Source of the DNA: Sesamum alatum
Taxonomy: Eukaryota > Streptophyta > Magnoliopsida > Lamiales > Pedaliaceae
Direction of reading: 5' to 3'
Assembly (NCBI GenBank): GCA_034509735.1
Contig: JACGWO010000004.1
Location: forward strand, 25,215,395 to 25,279,394
DNA length: 64,000 bases
Every line of letters begins with the position of its first letter. Position 1 is the stretch's first letter. This document shows positions 26,911-39,731 of the stretch, in pieces. The notes beneath the pieces were generated by a model that saw only the letters and a program-made list of their open reading frames with translations, was not told the origin of the DNA and did no database searches. A program made the translations under genes and the position numbers.

Positions 26911-27333
26911 TCTCAAAATAATTTATATTTAGCGATCAACTAATTCATTAATGGGATAATTAATGTGTTAATTAAAATGGTATTAATTAGCTATTCAACA
27001 ATCAACTATACCGAATTAATGGGATAATTAATGTGTTAATTAAATATGCTATTATTGCATTCACCCAACATATGTGAAACACTTACCTCGTATAATTATT
27101 GACTCTCGAATTATCACTTTCAAGCTAGTAGAGTTTTATACACAAAGATTTGCTGTATGTACGTACTCATATATCATCAAAATGATGACCCATATAAGAT
27201 ACATGTGTTCCGGCCAACGAGGTCTAACTTAATTGGTGAAATTGAGATTATGTTTTTAAATCCCGCCTATATGTGAGTATTTTTTCACTATAATAGCAGT
27301 TATAGACTTATTGGTCAATTTCATAGTAATATA
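26911..27333. other. Intergenic DNA with a short tandem duplication
   Basis: The phrase TTAATGGGATAATTAATGTG followed by TTAATTAAA occurs twice, at about 26952-26980 and 27015-27044. No gene seen. Confidence 0.55.
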
Positions 27334-27603
27334 ACTAGAAAAAATATAGTTTTTTTTGTTATAATTAATCACTCTTGTTACAAAAATCATGGTGAATACA
27401 AATTAACCACGGCTCTACAACGGCCATTAACCGTTGTTTCTGCAAAAACATTAGTCCATAACTAAAATCATGACAAATATTAATTAACCTAAAAAAATTT
27501 TATTTTTTCACATTGGTTTTGTTTGATGTGGTTAATAGTATTGTTACCATAATTTTTAAGTCGCGGTCATTTATAGTGTGCGAAAAAATCAATTTTTGTG
27601 GTG
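27334..27603 (-). mobile_element. Decayed CACTA-like 300-bp family member
   Basis: Contains AATCATGGTGAATA, TTAACCACGG, AACGGCCATTAACCGTTG and GTCGCGGTCATTTATAGTG in the order seen in the 31257 copy. The termini have drifted (ACTAGAAAAAATATAG and TTTTTGTGGTGT). Ends approximate. Confidence 0.55.
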
Positions 27604-28336
27604 TATTTGTTGGTTCTAGATAGATTATCCCCATGTTGATTCTTATAATCAATTATTAATGATTGAGATTTGTGATGCAGTTATAATCGATTCACTCTAA
27701 AAGAACAAAATACATATATTCTTAAACAACATAAACATAAAAGAAAAAAGAAAAAAAGAAGAATAGGAGATTGCCCTCAAATGTATGGCCGAAATATATG
27801 TCTAAACCACTAAAAATTCTTTGCTTTACCCTCAAAAAAAGGAGATTGAAATTCAAGACTTGAATCCAAATCAACACAAATTTCAGGATGTATCAATTCG
27901 GACAACCATTGCAATGAATATAGTTTCATTGCTTTTTTGACTGCAACGTTGGACTGCAAGTTAAGGAAACTGTCCCAAGCTTCTAGAACCTACCTTCATC
28001 CACAAGGAAGAATTTGGAGGTGGGTGGGGGGGGGGGGGGGGGTGGAAGAAAGCTGACAGAAATGATCCCAAAACCCCCCAACTCTCATTTTCTCAACCAC
28101 ACTGATAATCCATTGATTCTTCCCAATCCATCCTACCGTTAGATATATAGCTTGAATGCAAGTCAAGTAAACACAACCAGAATTCAGACCCCACCTTGAT
28201 TTTCTCGAACTAGTATGTCTTTGCAGTCTAGTTTTCCTCATTTTTTTGGTAATTATATTAATTAATTGTCTTTCTTGTTATAGAAATAACTTTTAAAAAT
28301 TCAATAATTTTGATATATATAGTTATATATATATAG
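27604..28336. other. Intergenic DNA with a G run
   Basis: No gene recognised. A run of 17 G lies at 28026-28042. Confidence 0.55.
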
Positions 28337-29614
28337 ACTAAATTGTATTTTCTACCAGTATATTAGGGGTAGTAAAACAAGGACCCTATATAAAGGGGTG
28401 GCAAATAGTACCCTACAATTTATTTATTTTTGACAATTATAGGACTCCGGCCGCCGGAATTATAAAAGTGGCCGGAAATTGATGACATGGACTAAAATTA
28501 GGATTTTTTTGGGGCTTCTATTGACATGGAATTTTAATTAAAATTCGAATGCCAACTAAGCAAATGACTTGAAAAAAATAATATAAAATGAATTTTGCAT
28601 TTATATTATGTATATAATTATAAATTATAAAAAAATATTATATTATAACACCCTCGTCGCCCCCAAACCCATCCCCTCCACCCCCCCCCCCCCCCCCCCC
28701 CAAATCCATCCCCTCCGCAGCCCCGGCCCGCCCCCTTCCCGTCCCCCCACAGAGGGGGGCCGACGCCCGCCTCGTGCGGAGAGGGGCAAACGGCGTTGCC
28801 GCCAGAGCGTAGCTGGGCACACTACAAGAAAATAGCTTAATGGCAACGAAAAAATTTGTTGCTGAACTTAGTGTCGAACTAATTAGCAAGTAAAATTCTC
28901 GTTGCTAATCTACACTACTTAATATATATTTTAAATAATTCGTTGCTAAATTTGTTAGAAAGTAAATTTTCATTGCTAAATTCATTAACAAGTAAATTTC
29001 TTATATTAAATAATGCATTAGCAATAAAAATTCTACTTTCTAATTAACTCCACACTGATTTTTCTTCGTTGCTATTGAGTGTTTTTCTTGTAGTGGCGAC
29101 GACGTTGCCAAGTTGTTGGTCGGCCTCGCCATCGGCCCTTTCTAGGCGGCGGCGGTGAGGGGGTGGATTAGGGGGCGAGGACGGGGTAGGGGATGAGGGT
29201 GCGCGGGGGGAAGGGGGGTGGAATTTGTTTATTATAGGTTGTTTTTAAATAATATATAATTATCTATAAAATACTAATTTATGTTTTATAATTTGATGTA
29301 TTTTATATTTTGTTGTGTATTTTATTCATTTTGATACATAATATAAATTCAAAATTCATTTATATCATTTTTTTTCAAGTCATTTGCATAGTTGACATCT
29401 GAATTTTAATTAAAATGCCATGTCGGTAGAAGCCCAAAAAAAATCTTAGTTTCAGTCCATGTCATCAATTTTCGGCCACTTTTTGTAATTTTGGTGGCAG
29501 GAGTCCTGTAATTGTCAAAAAAATTAAATTGTAGGGTACTATTTGTCACCCCTTTATATAAGGTCTTTATTTTGCCACCTCCTTAATATACGGGGCAGAA
29601 AATGCAATTTAACA
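28337..29614. mobile_element. Long foldback element with GC-rich core, interrupted by a CACTA-type insert
   Basis: The outer arms (about 28337-28630 and 29320-29614) are inverted copies of each other. Shared stretches include ATATAAAGGGGTG, AATAGTACCCTACAATTTA, GATGACATGGACT and AAATGACTTGAAAAAA. The centre is strikingly GC-rich (28660-28819 and 29096-29225, including a 21-nt C run at 28681-28701), unlike the AT-rich arms. A 276-bp CACTACAAG element sits inside that core. The arms resemble Mutator-type foldback elements; the core could be captured foreign DNA. ORFs there are low-complexity Pro/Gly/Arg and I do not call them genes. Confidence 0.7.
28820..29095 (+). mobile_element. CACTACAAG-ended foldback MITE, copy 1 (nested)
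   Basis: 276 bp, beginning CACTACAAGAAAATAGC and ending TTTTTCTTGTAGTG. The arms fold back on each other over about 100 nt (GCAACGAA, ATTAGCAAGTA and CGTTGCTAAT words). The flanking GCA and GCG could be a 3-bp duplication with one change. It is inserted in the GC-rich core of the larger foldback element, so it is the younger of the two. Confidence 0.82.
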
Positions 29615-31256
29615 TGTATATATATATATATATAAATAACAGACGTTGAAGCGTTGCATTAGTATTAGCACGTATCGAATGTTGTAATTATTGATGCGTA
29701 TATATATAGACCGAAAATATTGTTCAAATTAACTTTGCTTAATTTGTGAAGTCGAGTCCTATAATGGTGTAACATTCTTTTGTTACATCTAACCCTAACT
29801 TCAAATTAAAGAATGGCTTTGAATTAAAATATTTAGTTACATTAATAATAAAAGTAATATAGTGAAGATATTTAAAATAGACCCCTAATAACAAGAAAAA
29901 GTAACAATATGATATATATATGTATATATGCTATATATCGATAATTCTTAAGAGGTATAGATTTGTAATAGTACCTTCTGCATCGGATGGGAGTAAATTG
30001 TAAGTTAAGTTGTAGCGAAAGTTGTGATTGTTTGAAAATGAAAGTAGAATACGAAAAATAGTTGAAGTTGGGGTATTCGGTAAAACAACTTAATATTTAC
30101 AATTTTATCATAAGTTGTATAGGACGGTAGAAAGATGCTTTATTATAGCTTTTGGCTTAAACTAACATAAAGCGGTTGAAAAACAAAAAATTAAATTAAA
30201 ACGCTCTTTCAAGTTCATATATTTTTAACAATAAGTTAATAAACGCTTATTTTAAACGATTACAAACGCCTCTTGATAAGTTGCTACATATATATTCCAA
30301 GCATTATAGCTAGTATTTGTTAAATTGATTGCAGGTTACAACTTAGCTATCTTCACTATTGTTAGAAAGGGCTAATATATATTTTTGGTGCTTTATGCCC
30401 ATCAAGAATTCAGTGAGCTTACTATTACAATATTGCTTGCTTTTTTTGAGAGCAATGGCGGTAGATGAATTGAGATGATTAAATTTTAGTTCAGATAAGC
30501 ATTTAAATGCTGTTAAAATTTGGTAATTACCTAATTCATCTTGTTCTAATTAACTCGTGGGTCGAATTAATGCGAAAAGCTAAAGACTCGATAGAAAAAT
30601 CTAGTTTATAGAGTCGATAAATTGATGTATATATATATATATATATATGAAATGATGGGGAATTCATTTCATTAGGAGGGGCGGAGGAATCAATCGATCG
30701 ACATGCTTACTAACTTGGATGGTTACTTCGATGTGTTCGATGATATCAGTATTTCACTTTATGATACTATTTAATATATATATATATATGTAAAAGAAAA
30801 CAAATCAAAATTTTCTTGTTTTCATCTTGTACTCGAGTCATATTTAATTGGTACACGCGACTTATAAAATAAGTGACTATTACGAATCGTATGTTTATAT
30901 AATATATATATATATATGTATTTATTATATGACTATAACTTAGATCATTTTAAACATAATTAAAATATAATTAATCTCATGAACTCGTACCCATCCCTTA
31001 TATAGAAATATATACATATTCATGATCACTATTTTACATAATTAAGTACTTCCAAGTAAAACAAACGTCCCTAATTAATTATGCCCATTCTTAATGTATA
31101 TAGAGTTGAAATACATTGTATAATTTAAATATGTATTATATTTATTTAATTAAATAAAATAGAAGAAAAATAAAATGAAAAATTGATCAAATCTGAAAAT
31201 GTAAATATGAACACAAATTATTGAAATAATTAATTAGCTGAAAAAGATAGTATATA
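29615..31256. other. AT-rich intergenic DNA, no gene seen
   Basis: Several (TA)n microsatellites (near 29618-29632, 30628-30648, 30775-30790 and 30901-30916) and no recognisable coding sequence. Confidence 0.55.
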
Positions 31257-31558
31257 CACTACAAAAAATATGACATTTAATCATAACTAATTGTCATGGT
31301 TAATACTAAATAACCGTAGTGAATAGTCATTGACCAAGGCCATGCAACGGTTGTCGGCCGTGGTTTCTGCGAAGGTGGCTAAAACATTTGCCATGGCTTT
31401 TTACCACGGCTAAAATTCGTGGCAAATAAGTTTTTCATGGTGGAAAAGTTAATTTTTGCATCGGCTTTTATTTAGCTGTAGTTAATAATAGTTATTTACC
31501 ACAATTTTTAGCCATGGTCATTAAAAATGTAGCTAATATTGATTTCTTTTTTCTAGTG
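31257..31558 (-). mobile_element. CACTA-like 300-bp element with perfect ATA target duplication
   Basis: 302 bp, starting CACTACAAAAAATATGAC and ending TTTTTTCTAGTG. The flanking ATA at 31254-31256 is exactly repeated at 31559-31561. CACTA ends plus a 3-bp duplication fit the CACTA (En/Spm) superfamily. The interior has many CCATGG, CCACGG and CCGTGG words in inverted pairs. It is the best preserved member of the family that also occupies 18440, 26152, 27334 and 34696. It has no ORF, so it must have been moved by a transposase encoded elsewhere. Confidence 0.8.
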
Positions 31559-32200
31559 ATATTTGCAGAATAAATAAGTATAATAAAGGTATAAATCAAT
31601 TCACATTGTATCTATACGTACTAAAAGTAGTGCTTTTTATAAATTAATTGCTAGTGATTAATTATCAATGATGTGATGAAACTCCAAATGCCCCATTAAA
31701 TGATCCCTAGAAATTAAATTAAATCAGATCAATTCCCCATAAACTTAACTTTACCATAATTAATTACTTTAGCCCTCTTTGTAGTTGGCAGCTGAGATTG
31801 AGATGTTAACAGCTTAACTTCTACCATTCATCATATCTCTGTAACATATAAACCCTAATGATTACTGCAATCCATCACAGGACAAAACCACATGCTGGTG
31901 GGACTTTCTTTCATCTAAAATTAAAATAAGACCTCACATTCATCACTTGTAAGAATAAATACTTTATATATTCCCCCAAAACCCTAATCCCCTTTTCTTT
32001 CTTTATGTTTGGATCACATGCATGCTTCCTACCTTTCTCTATTGCTATCCATCTTTCTGTCTGCTTTCACTCTATCAAACCCCATTTTCTCTTCATTCAT
32101 TCACAACAAAATAAAATCATTATTATCATGATTATTTATGACTTATCTATATATATGAGTCTGGTTTTTTTTTTTAATTTTTTTTTGGGTTTATGTCGAA
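31559..32200. other. Intergenic DNA, no gene seen
   Basis: AT-rich. A short ORF near 32005-32220 runs into the next transposon and shows no known motif. Confidence 0.5.
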
Positions 32201-32475
32201 CACTACAAGAAAATAGCTAAATAGTAACGGAAAAATTTGTTGCTGAAATCAGCGTCGAGCTAATTAAGAAGTAAAATTCTCGTTGCTAATCTACACTACT
32301 TAATATATATTTTTAACTATTCGTTGCTAAATTTGTTAGTAAGTCATTTTTGTTGCTAAATACATTGATAAGTATATTTCTTATATTAAATAATATATTA
32401 GCAACGAGAATTTCACTTGCTAATTAGCTCGAAGCTGATTCTTTTTCGTTGCTATTGAGTGTTTTTCCTGTAGTG
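32201..32475 (+). mobile_element. CACTACAAG-ended foldback MITE, copy 2
   Basis: 275 bp, closely similar along its whole length to the copy at 28820-29095, starting CACTACAAGAAAATAGC and ending TTTTTCCTGTAGTG. The flanks GAA and AAA leave the 3-bp duplication imperfect. It abuts the foldback element starting near 32494. Confidence 0.82.
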
Positions 32476-32493
32476 AAATGGCGCAATTTTGTC

Positions 32494-33105
32494 AAAAATA
32501 CATATTTTTCATCCCGTAACTGTGGTGGGGGTGGCATGTTTGGTCCACTTTGATTTCAAATTTGCAATATTTAAGGATGATAATTTTAAGAAAAACATCA
32601 CATTTAATCCAATTTCCTTTAAAAATGAGGTTGTCACGTATCAAGTATGTATATTTTTCCGGCTTAAAGGCATTTTTGGCCCTGTAACTATACTCCATTC
32701 TCATTTTAATCCTTAATCTTTCTAGGGTTTCAAAAAGGTCCTGTAGTTTTTTAATTGTCATGATTTTGGTCCTCCTTTTGCCGGAATTTCTCCAAAGTTG
32801 CCGATAATGTCTGACGTGGCGGCCCAAATTTCAGACATTTCCGGCGACGTTGAAAAATTCCGGCGAAAGGAGGACCAAAATCGTGACAAGTTACAAGACT
32901 TTTTTAAAACCCTAAAAAATAAAAAACTAAAATGAGAATGCAGTATAGTTACAAAACCAAAAATCACTTTAATCCATATTTTTCCGGCAGAAATTGGACT
33001 AAATTATATGTTACTTCTTTTGAATTATTGTCCTCACTTACAAAATTAAAATTGAAGTGGACCAAAAGTGCCACTCTACCGGGATTACAAAGACGGAAAA
33101 TACAT
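32494..33105. mobile_element. Long foldback element, about 610 bp
   Basis: Arms of about 300 bp are inverted around a centre near 32815. Shared words include TTTGGTCCACTT, TAACTATACT, TCTCATTTTA, GGTCCTCCTTT, GCCGGAATTT and AATGTCTGA, on opposite strands. The ORFs across it simply follow the two arms and have no domain. Its wording (GTAATTGTCA, GGTCCT, GCCGG) recalls the arms of the 28337 element, so they may be related Mutator-type MITEs. Confidence 0.72.
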
Positions 33106-34695
33106 TGTTTTCCTTTGTCAATCAGTGCTCTTGTTTTATTGAGTACTTTAGTTTATATTTTTTTTCAAAGATTTTATGGATTATAGTTTGATATAAGTTA
33201 GAATTTGTGGATTGCAATCATATCCCACATGGCCCTCAATGCCTGAAATCTGATTTTTGGTACTTAGTTTTTTGTCTTCCATCATCAATTGTCTTGGATA
33301 AAATTAATTGCAACCCCTTTTGGACCTCTCTATTTTTTCCTTTATGTGAGTGATCTAATGTCTAAACTCTTCTAATTAGGCATAGGGAAATTATATACTA
33401 TGAACATATCATGTGCATTTTTGCAGATTTTCATTTTGGGCACACATCAAAGTTGAAATTATTTTTTTCCCTACCACATGTTCATGTTACGTCATGACGA
33501 GCCATATATACGCATGCAACGATCGTATTATTTCACATAGTCGAATGCATATTGTATCGAAATTCTTTTATTATATTATATGATTCGTTACATTATTAAT
33601 TGATCATTCAATACAGTTAAATTTAAAGACTGATTGAATATATTAATAATTTAAATTAACGAATATGTTCAAACAAAATAACAAAACAACAAACAACCAT
33701 AGCACTAGACATACACAAACATTCATGGGACTCGAACTCACAACCTTTAAGTTGTGTAGAGACCTCATAAGCAGTGTACATGTTTATGGTTAAATTCTTG
33801 TCGATATATAATTATCAGCTGAACTAATGGAACCTAAATGATTGACCGTTTAATTTCAATCCCAAGATGACCATTATATATATACTTAGTCAGAAACGCA
33901 TATTCGATGCGTGTACAAATATAATAATATTTTTATTGAACTAATAATTTATTATCAAAATTCAATTCATGAGCAAATAAAATGAAGAGAATCTCATTAA
34001 TTGAATAATGAATGAAAGAAAATAACAATATGACTAATAAGTGGGGAGAAGTAATTACTTGAATATGAGAAGTGAAAAAATAAAATAAATAAATAAATTT
34101 TAAAATAAAAAAAAATGACGGACCAAAAAGCTATAAGACACCAAAACCACCTATCGGAGTGAGACAGGCTATGTTTCATTCTTGATGACTTTCAAGACTT
34201 ATAATAACATTTTTTAAATCTAAATTTAAGATTGATGCGTACAAAAATAATAGGATTAATACTTGATTTATTATTTTTTCAAATCCAAAACTCGAAACCT
34301 CAAAACTCTCCAAAGATTTTCCAACATCCTCATAGCTTGGTCTTGTCATTGTTTATGTAAAAGAAACTGTGACCTATTCCATTTTTATTGCAGTGTAAGG
34401 CACGGCTAAGGACAAAAGTTGGCAGTAGATTCATTCTAGTAGAAGCTGTTTGATTGGGGAGAGAACATCATGTGGTTGATAACTAAGAAAATGCAATGAA
34501 CATCACAAATAATTGGAGATTTTTTTAATTAATCAATTGATCATACGTACGATGGTTTTAATTATATGTATATTATTTTTATGAGATTTTCACAAGAAAA
34601 AAACGTTTAATGTTTGTGTGGTTAAAATTTTCTTTAGACAAATATATTTCATTTTAAGATTGAGAATCAAGGTTAAATATCGGACATAATAATAG
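33106..34695. other. Intergenic DNA, no gene seen
   Basis: AT-rich with no recognisable coding sequence, RNA gene or clear transposon end. Confidence 0.5.
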
Positions 34696-35005
34696 TACTA
34701 GAGGAAATATGTATCTTGTTATAATTAATTACCATAGTTAAAAATAAAAAATCATGGCAAATGCTTATTAACCATGACGGCACAACGACAAGCAGTTGTT
34801 TATGCAAGAGAGGGCAAGACATTAATTGACTTAGCTAAAAATCATGACAATAATTTCGGTCATGGCTAATGTTAGATTAACCATGGTCAATATTCAAGTT
34901 TTCGCATTTATTTTATTTAACTGTACATCCTGATACTATTGATTTATTGTAATTTTTAAACCGTGGTCATTTATTGTGTAGGGAATATTTCACTTTTTTG
35001 TAGTG
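34696..35005 (-). mobile_element. Decayed CACTA-like 300-bp family member
   Basis: Begins TACTAGAGGAAATATG and ends TTTTTTGTAGTG. Inside are AATCATGGCAAAT, TTAACCATGACGG, GGTCATGGCTAATG and ACCGTGGTCATTTATTGTG in family order. No clean 3-bp duplication remains. Confidence 0.62.
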
Positions 35006-35996
35006 TAACTTGCTATATTTTGTTTTTATATTTTTCACCTCCTCTAGACCAAATGAATTTCGGTTACATTTTTTTTTCCGCGATCATACGACATTATAAA
35101 TCTAAGTTGTAAAAATAATTATCATGTGTTATCTATATATATATATATTTACGTAAATTAGCTTAAAGGATTAATTTATTGTACTCAATTCATATTATGA
35201 GTGATAAATATTAAACAATTACATGTGAACACATGAGATAAGAAAACGAAGTCACAAGAGTTTAGTATGCTCTTTAACACACATGCATGCATACACACAC
35301 ATGAATACAATTATTTATATATATATATAAATAAATTAAAAAAGGATTAATTAATATATATAATAGACAGCTAAAATAAGTGATGGAATATCTTATTACA
35401 ACTCATTAACATGTGGGTTGGCAACTAGGATTTTCATGGTCGGTCACGATATTCTGAAATACATACAATTCCTTTGACTTTTGCCCCATTCTCCCTTTTT
35501 CAATAATTCATTTTTTTTCTTGAGTTCTCATTAAGAAAAGAATCATATACTTGCATATATTGTTTTTTCCTTTTCTCTCTATGTGTATATAATATATTCC
35601 TTCTACCGAAAGTATTAATTTTACAGCTTGATTTAAATAAAGTCCGTAAGAATAGAAACAAAGGGCTAAAATACAAAAAAAAAAAAAGAAAATTCCATGT
35701 TTATGCTTCACAATGGAAGAGTATGAATTATTTTTGGGAGCTAATTAATTACATTTAGATCTCCTAAACGAATGTGAAATAACACTATTCTTAAAAAGAA
35801 TATTTTAAATTATACGTTCACTCCATTTGAAAAGTTTTTGTTTACAACTGTACCTCTGTGCTAGGATTTGACCAAGAAATGCTGATATCAATAAATATAT
35901 TTTATATAAACTTTCAATTTTAGTATCCATCATTCAGCATTTTGTATAATTTATTAACAAAGATACTCTAATAATATTCTAGTACTTATAGAGGGT

Positions 35997-36029
<33 letters not shown>

Positions 36030-38096
36030 AAAAAAATTTGATTTATTGCCTGTGGATAAAAGTAGCCATTGATAAAATAAAACACTAGTTATATTGTCAA
36101 TAATTTATACAGAATGTTGAATGAGGTGTAAGATTACTCCTAATGGAAGGGGTACAGTTGTAAATGAAAAATTTTCAGGGGGTGTATGTAAAAAAAAATC
36201 GGGGATAACGTAATTTCGTAATTTTAAATGAGGTCCAAGTGTAATTAACATTTATTCTTATTTTGGATTTTATTGGCGAAATTAGTATCAAACCCACAAA
36301 ATTAAGTGATGATATTAAAATTGTCATGAGTTATGTATATTAAATTTTAATTTTGTCATTAATTACAATAATTTTCATAGTTTTACTCTTGACCATAAAA
36401 ATTATCACTAGTAATAGCTAGTGAAAAAGAATTAGATATTAAGTTGTCACTATAAATATTTATCGAGACATGTATACTGAAAATATAGTGACTATGACAA
36501 CCGATATAAATATCACTAGTGACACTATTATTTATAATGACAACTTTAGACATAATTCTTGTCACTAGTAACTATAAGATGAAATTAGAATTATTGTCCG
36601 TTAATATATCTTTTGCAGACAAATTTAAAATTATCAATTAATATGTTAACACTAATATTATCTTTTATTGTATTATTATTTATTACCTTCTCATATTCTC
36701 CCAACCAATTTTTGGTGAACAAATTTGATGTTCCCAGCAAAAATGAATTGTGTGGTGTTTAGCCCATGGGCTGGTAGATGTAGCAAGAAATCTATATTGG
36801 GCCAGGCCCACAGACCACTGGGTCCAACTTCATGATCCGAGCCCAATTAAGATCCAGATAGAGAGTTGGGCCATGTTTGGTTTTGTTTTCATTTTTAATT
36901 TTCAATTAAAAATATATATATTTTCGATTTTGTATGGATTTTAGTGTGAAAATGAGAATATGTTTGGATTAGTTGATGAAATTGTGCTTTTATTTTTCCA
37001 ATGGTGTCAAATTAATATTTTTTTTATTTGATGAAAATGATAGTTTTATTTTTTATTGTTAGTGGTGTCAAGTTAAATACTTTCTTTCTTTTTATTTAAA
37101 TGAAATTGATCGTTGTATTTTGTATTGATTTAGAATTGTTAGTGATGTCATATCAAGCATTGTGAAACAAATTTTTTATTAAATTAATGATTGAAAAAAA
37201 TGATATGTATGTAAATATTTAGAAAAGTAATGATTGAGGTGAGAATGATAGTAAAATATCTTTGATAAAAATACCTATAAACAAACATGATTTTATTTTT
37301 ATTATTGCTTCAAAAACTCAAACTGAAAATGAAAATTTTACATTGAAAATTTTTTAATAGGCCCAGTTTGGCACCACCCTTGCATAATTAATTATGAGTG
37401 GATAAATTTCAAAATAATTTATTTTAAAAAGTGGTTGCGTTTGAATTCACAATTTTATAATTAATTATATAAATTAAATTATAGCTAAATTATAAAAATT
37501 AACACCATTCTTAAAATTAATTAAGAAATTAAAGAATTTTTAATGAACATTAAGGGTAATCAGGTAAAAATAATGTCGAAGGGATTAAAAATTGTAACGT
37601 TGATCAAAACGTAGTCACAAATGTAGTTAATGAAAAATGGATGAAACAATACAAAAAATTACATTTACACTTAAAAGGCAAAATTGGATGGGGGGGGGGG
37701 CTAAGTTCTCATGATTTTTAAGGTTATAGGATCGAATCCCGTTAGTGTGGGACTTAATAATATGTGTAATTCTATTTTATAGAAGGTGATTAAGATAGAT
37801 TGTTATAGTTGTTGGTAAGTTATTATAAAATAATTGATATGAATGATTGTGATGTTGCAAGAAATTAAAGAAAATTCGATAATAAACGAATTAAAGAGAA
37901 TTCAACAATAAACAAAATAATCGGTTTATTAATTATGAATAGGGCACAATCACCAATACGTACGATTCGATCCAAGATGATCAATAGTTGCACTAGTGTT
38001 CTTGTAGAGTTTTTCTCAAGTTCAAGATCCCCCAAATGAGGGGTTTGAACTCCTATTTATACTACTAATCTATTTACAATAAGTATTGTAATTAAT
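35006..38096. other. Intergenic DNA, no gene seen
   Basis: AT-rich, with (TA)n at about 35998-36024 and a GGGCC-rich island near 36760-36865. The segment 37850-38096 lies where the MULE coding match ends. It contains CCTATTTATAC-type TATA wording and could be a piece of an LTR or an unrelated flank; I cannot define its ends. Confidence 0.45.
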
Positions 38097-38776
38097 GCTT
38101 TCAGACATACATAGAACCTGTTAAACTTTCTCTCATTAGGTTGCCCACCCTCACTAGTTGATATAATCACTATAGAGCCTGGATTTGTTTTCTGTAGTTC
38201 CCCTGCATAATCCCACAATTGTTTGTATTGGTCATCTGGATTGCCTTCTATTTTTTTAGAGCTTTCCGCTTTGCTCTATATGCTTGAGACTGACTAACAT
38301 GGCATCTAAAATCCCTGACAACATCACTCTCAAACCCCTTGATGTTCCTCTTTGGATCAGTTCTAAATTCTTGCTCAAATCTTTTTGACAACCAAGTAGA
38401 ATTCACATTTATGCAATTGTAGACAGGGCCACAATTGTGCTTAAACTAATATTGTCTTGTTTGAAAAGAAGCCTCATTTTTCATTTTCAAAACATGCACT
38501 TTCCACTTACAACCTTCAATCACACATTTTCCATAATATCTTACCTTATCATTTTTCAGAATTTTGATGTTTTTATGTGTCATTATGGCATGAGAATGAA
38601 TAGATTCTCTGAATTCTTTTTTAGTCCCAAAAATCATGCCTAATTCATACTTTGGATCAAAGAAGTGGTTGGGATTGAATTTTATGTTTCCTGCAACACT
38701 ATCTCCTTCATCAACAGTGAAATTACCCCAATGGATACCAAATCATCCTCACTCTCTGCCAAATCTACATTTTCAC
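38097..38776 (-). pseudogene. Mutator-like transposase, central fragment (downstream half of the split gene)
   Basis: The minus-strand translation gives FGTKKEFRESIHSHA, EGCKWKVHVLKMKNE and further on KHNCGPVYNC, then SQAYRAKRKAL. This is the zinc-chelating DNA-binding region typical of MuDR-family transposases (C...C...H...C spacing). It is broken by an in-frame TAG after FQTRQY (about 38443-38445) and by a frameshift in an A run near 38256. The match stops near 38097, before the catalytic DDE core, so the element is also truncated. The upstream half lies beyond the Ty3 insertion at 51486-52098. Confidence 0.85.
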
Positions 38777-39717
38777 TGTAAATAAATTTTCATGTTCTTG
38801 AATTTAACGAAACAAGAAAATATTATAAATAAATTTCTTGGATTGATTAAAGTATTTGTGGGTGCGAAATCTATAGTTGGAACCTCTGATTATTCTCTTC
38901 AAGAACGTGATCTTTGACTTCGGCAACTTCGGAGGTGAAACTCTATGTTTGATCTCCTTTGACGTTGACTTTGACTTTGAATAACGTTAATTCGAGGGTC
39001 GTTGACTTGTTCCCGGATCAAACGCTATAAACTTGGAGATATTTGACTTGAACTTGGGATATTTCTTGGTGGACTTGAGACTTTGATCTTTCGCCAAGGT
39101 GGACTTCTGTCTTGATAACGTTAATTCGTCGGTCTTCGGACTTCTTGTCGAATCAAACGCTGACTTTGGACGATTTTCGCGACGAACGCCTTGAATCTTG
39201 CCTAGAACACCGTGGATCTTCCTTGATTTATGCTTGGGAGGATCTCGGAACTTCTTGAATGCTTTCTTGCTTGTGTTTTCAATTATATGTGTGTGTTTTT
39301 GAATGAGTTCCAAGGAACCCTTTATATAGTTGTCAAAGAGGTAGAGTTGTGGTGAACTTGAACACTTATTTTATATTATCTCTTTATTTTAATTTAAAGA
39401 AATAAATACATTAAATATTTGGTAAGACATGATTGGTCAATTTCAATATTATATCTTTAATTTTTGTATTTAATGAAAGAGATAATATGAGAAATATTTG
39501 TCTTGATTTGATTGGCCAAAACACCTCAATTTGATATGTGTCGACCGTTGATTTGATGACGAAATATATATCAAAATATCAATTAATTTAACTATTTATA
39601 TTTAGAATTAATTTAGTAAATTCCAAAATATAAATAGAAAAATAGAATATAATTGATAAATAATATATATTTTCCACTTGTCGTTATTTGATTAGGTGCA
39701 AAATTTATTTGTCTACA
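38777..39717 (-). repeat. 3' LTR of the Ty3/gypsy element
   Basis: Begins TGTAAATAAATTTTC and ends TTTGTCTACA on the plus strand; on the element strand this is the downstream LTR. A TATA box (CTATATAAAGG on the minus strand, 39319-39329) lies inside. The sequence carries a series of GACTTTGACTTTG and ACTTGAACTTGGG words. Matches the LTR at 50548-51485 end to end. Confidence 0.95.
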
Positions 39718-39731
39718 AATGCCCCCTCGAG
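39718..39731 (-). other. Polypurine tract of the Ty3/gypsy element
   Basis: Immediately inside the 3' LTR, the element strand reads CTCGAGGGGGCATT followed by the LTR start. The AGGGGG run is a plausible polypurine tract for plus-strand priming. Confidence 0.7.

Noticed and set aside
28608..28889. Overlapping ORFs rich in Pro, Gly and Arg on both strands
   Set aside because: They follow a C/G-rich low-complexity stretch and run into the terminus of a transposon; no domain and no splice structure.
32489..33186. Several 69-111-codon ORFs
   Set aside because: They are the two arms of a foldback element read in both directions, so they mirror each other.
37690..37760. tRNA-like B-box phrase (GGATCGAATCCC)
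   Set aside because: No matching A box at the right distance and no cloverleaf; at most a decayed SINE.
37850..38096. Possible solo LTR next to the MULE remnant
   Set aside because: No clear TG...CA ends or 5-bp duplication could be matched.
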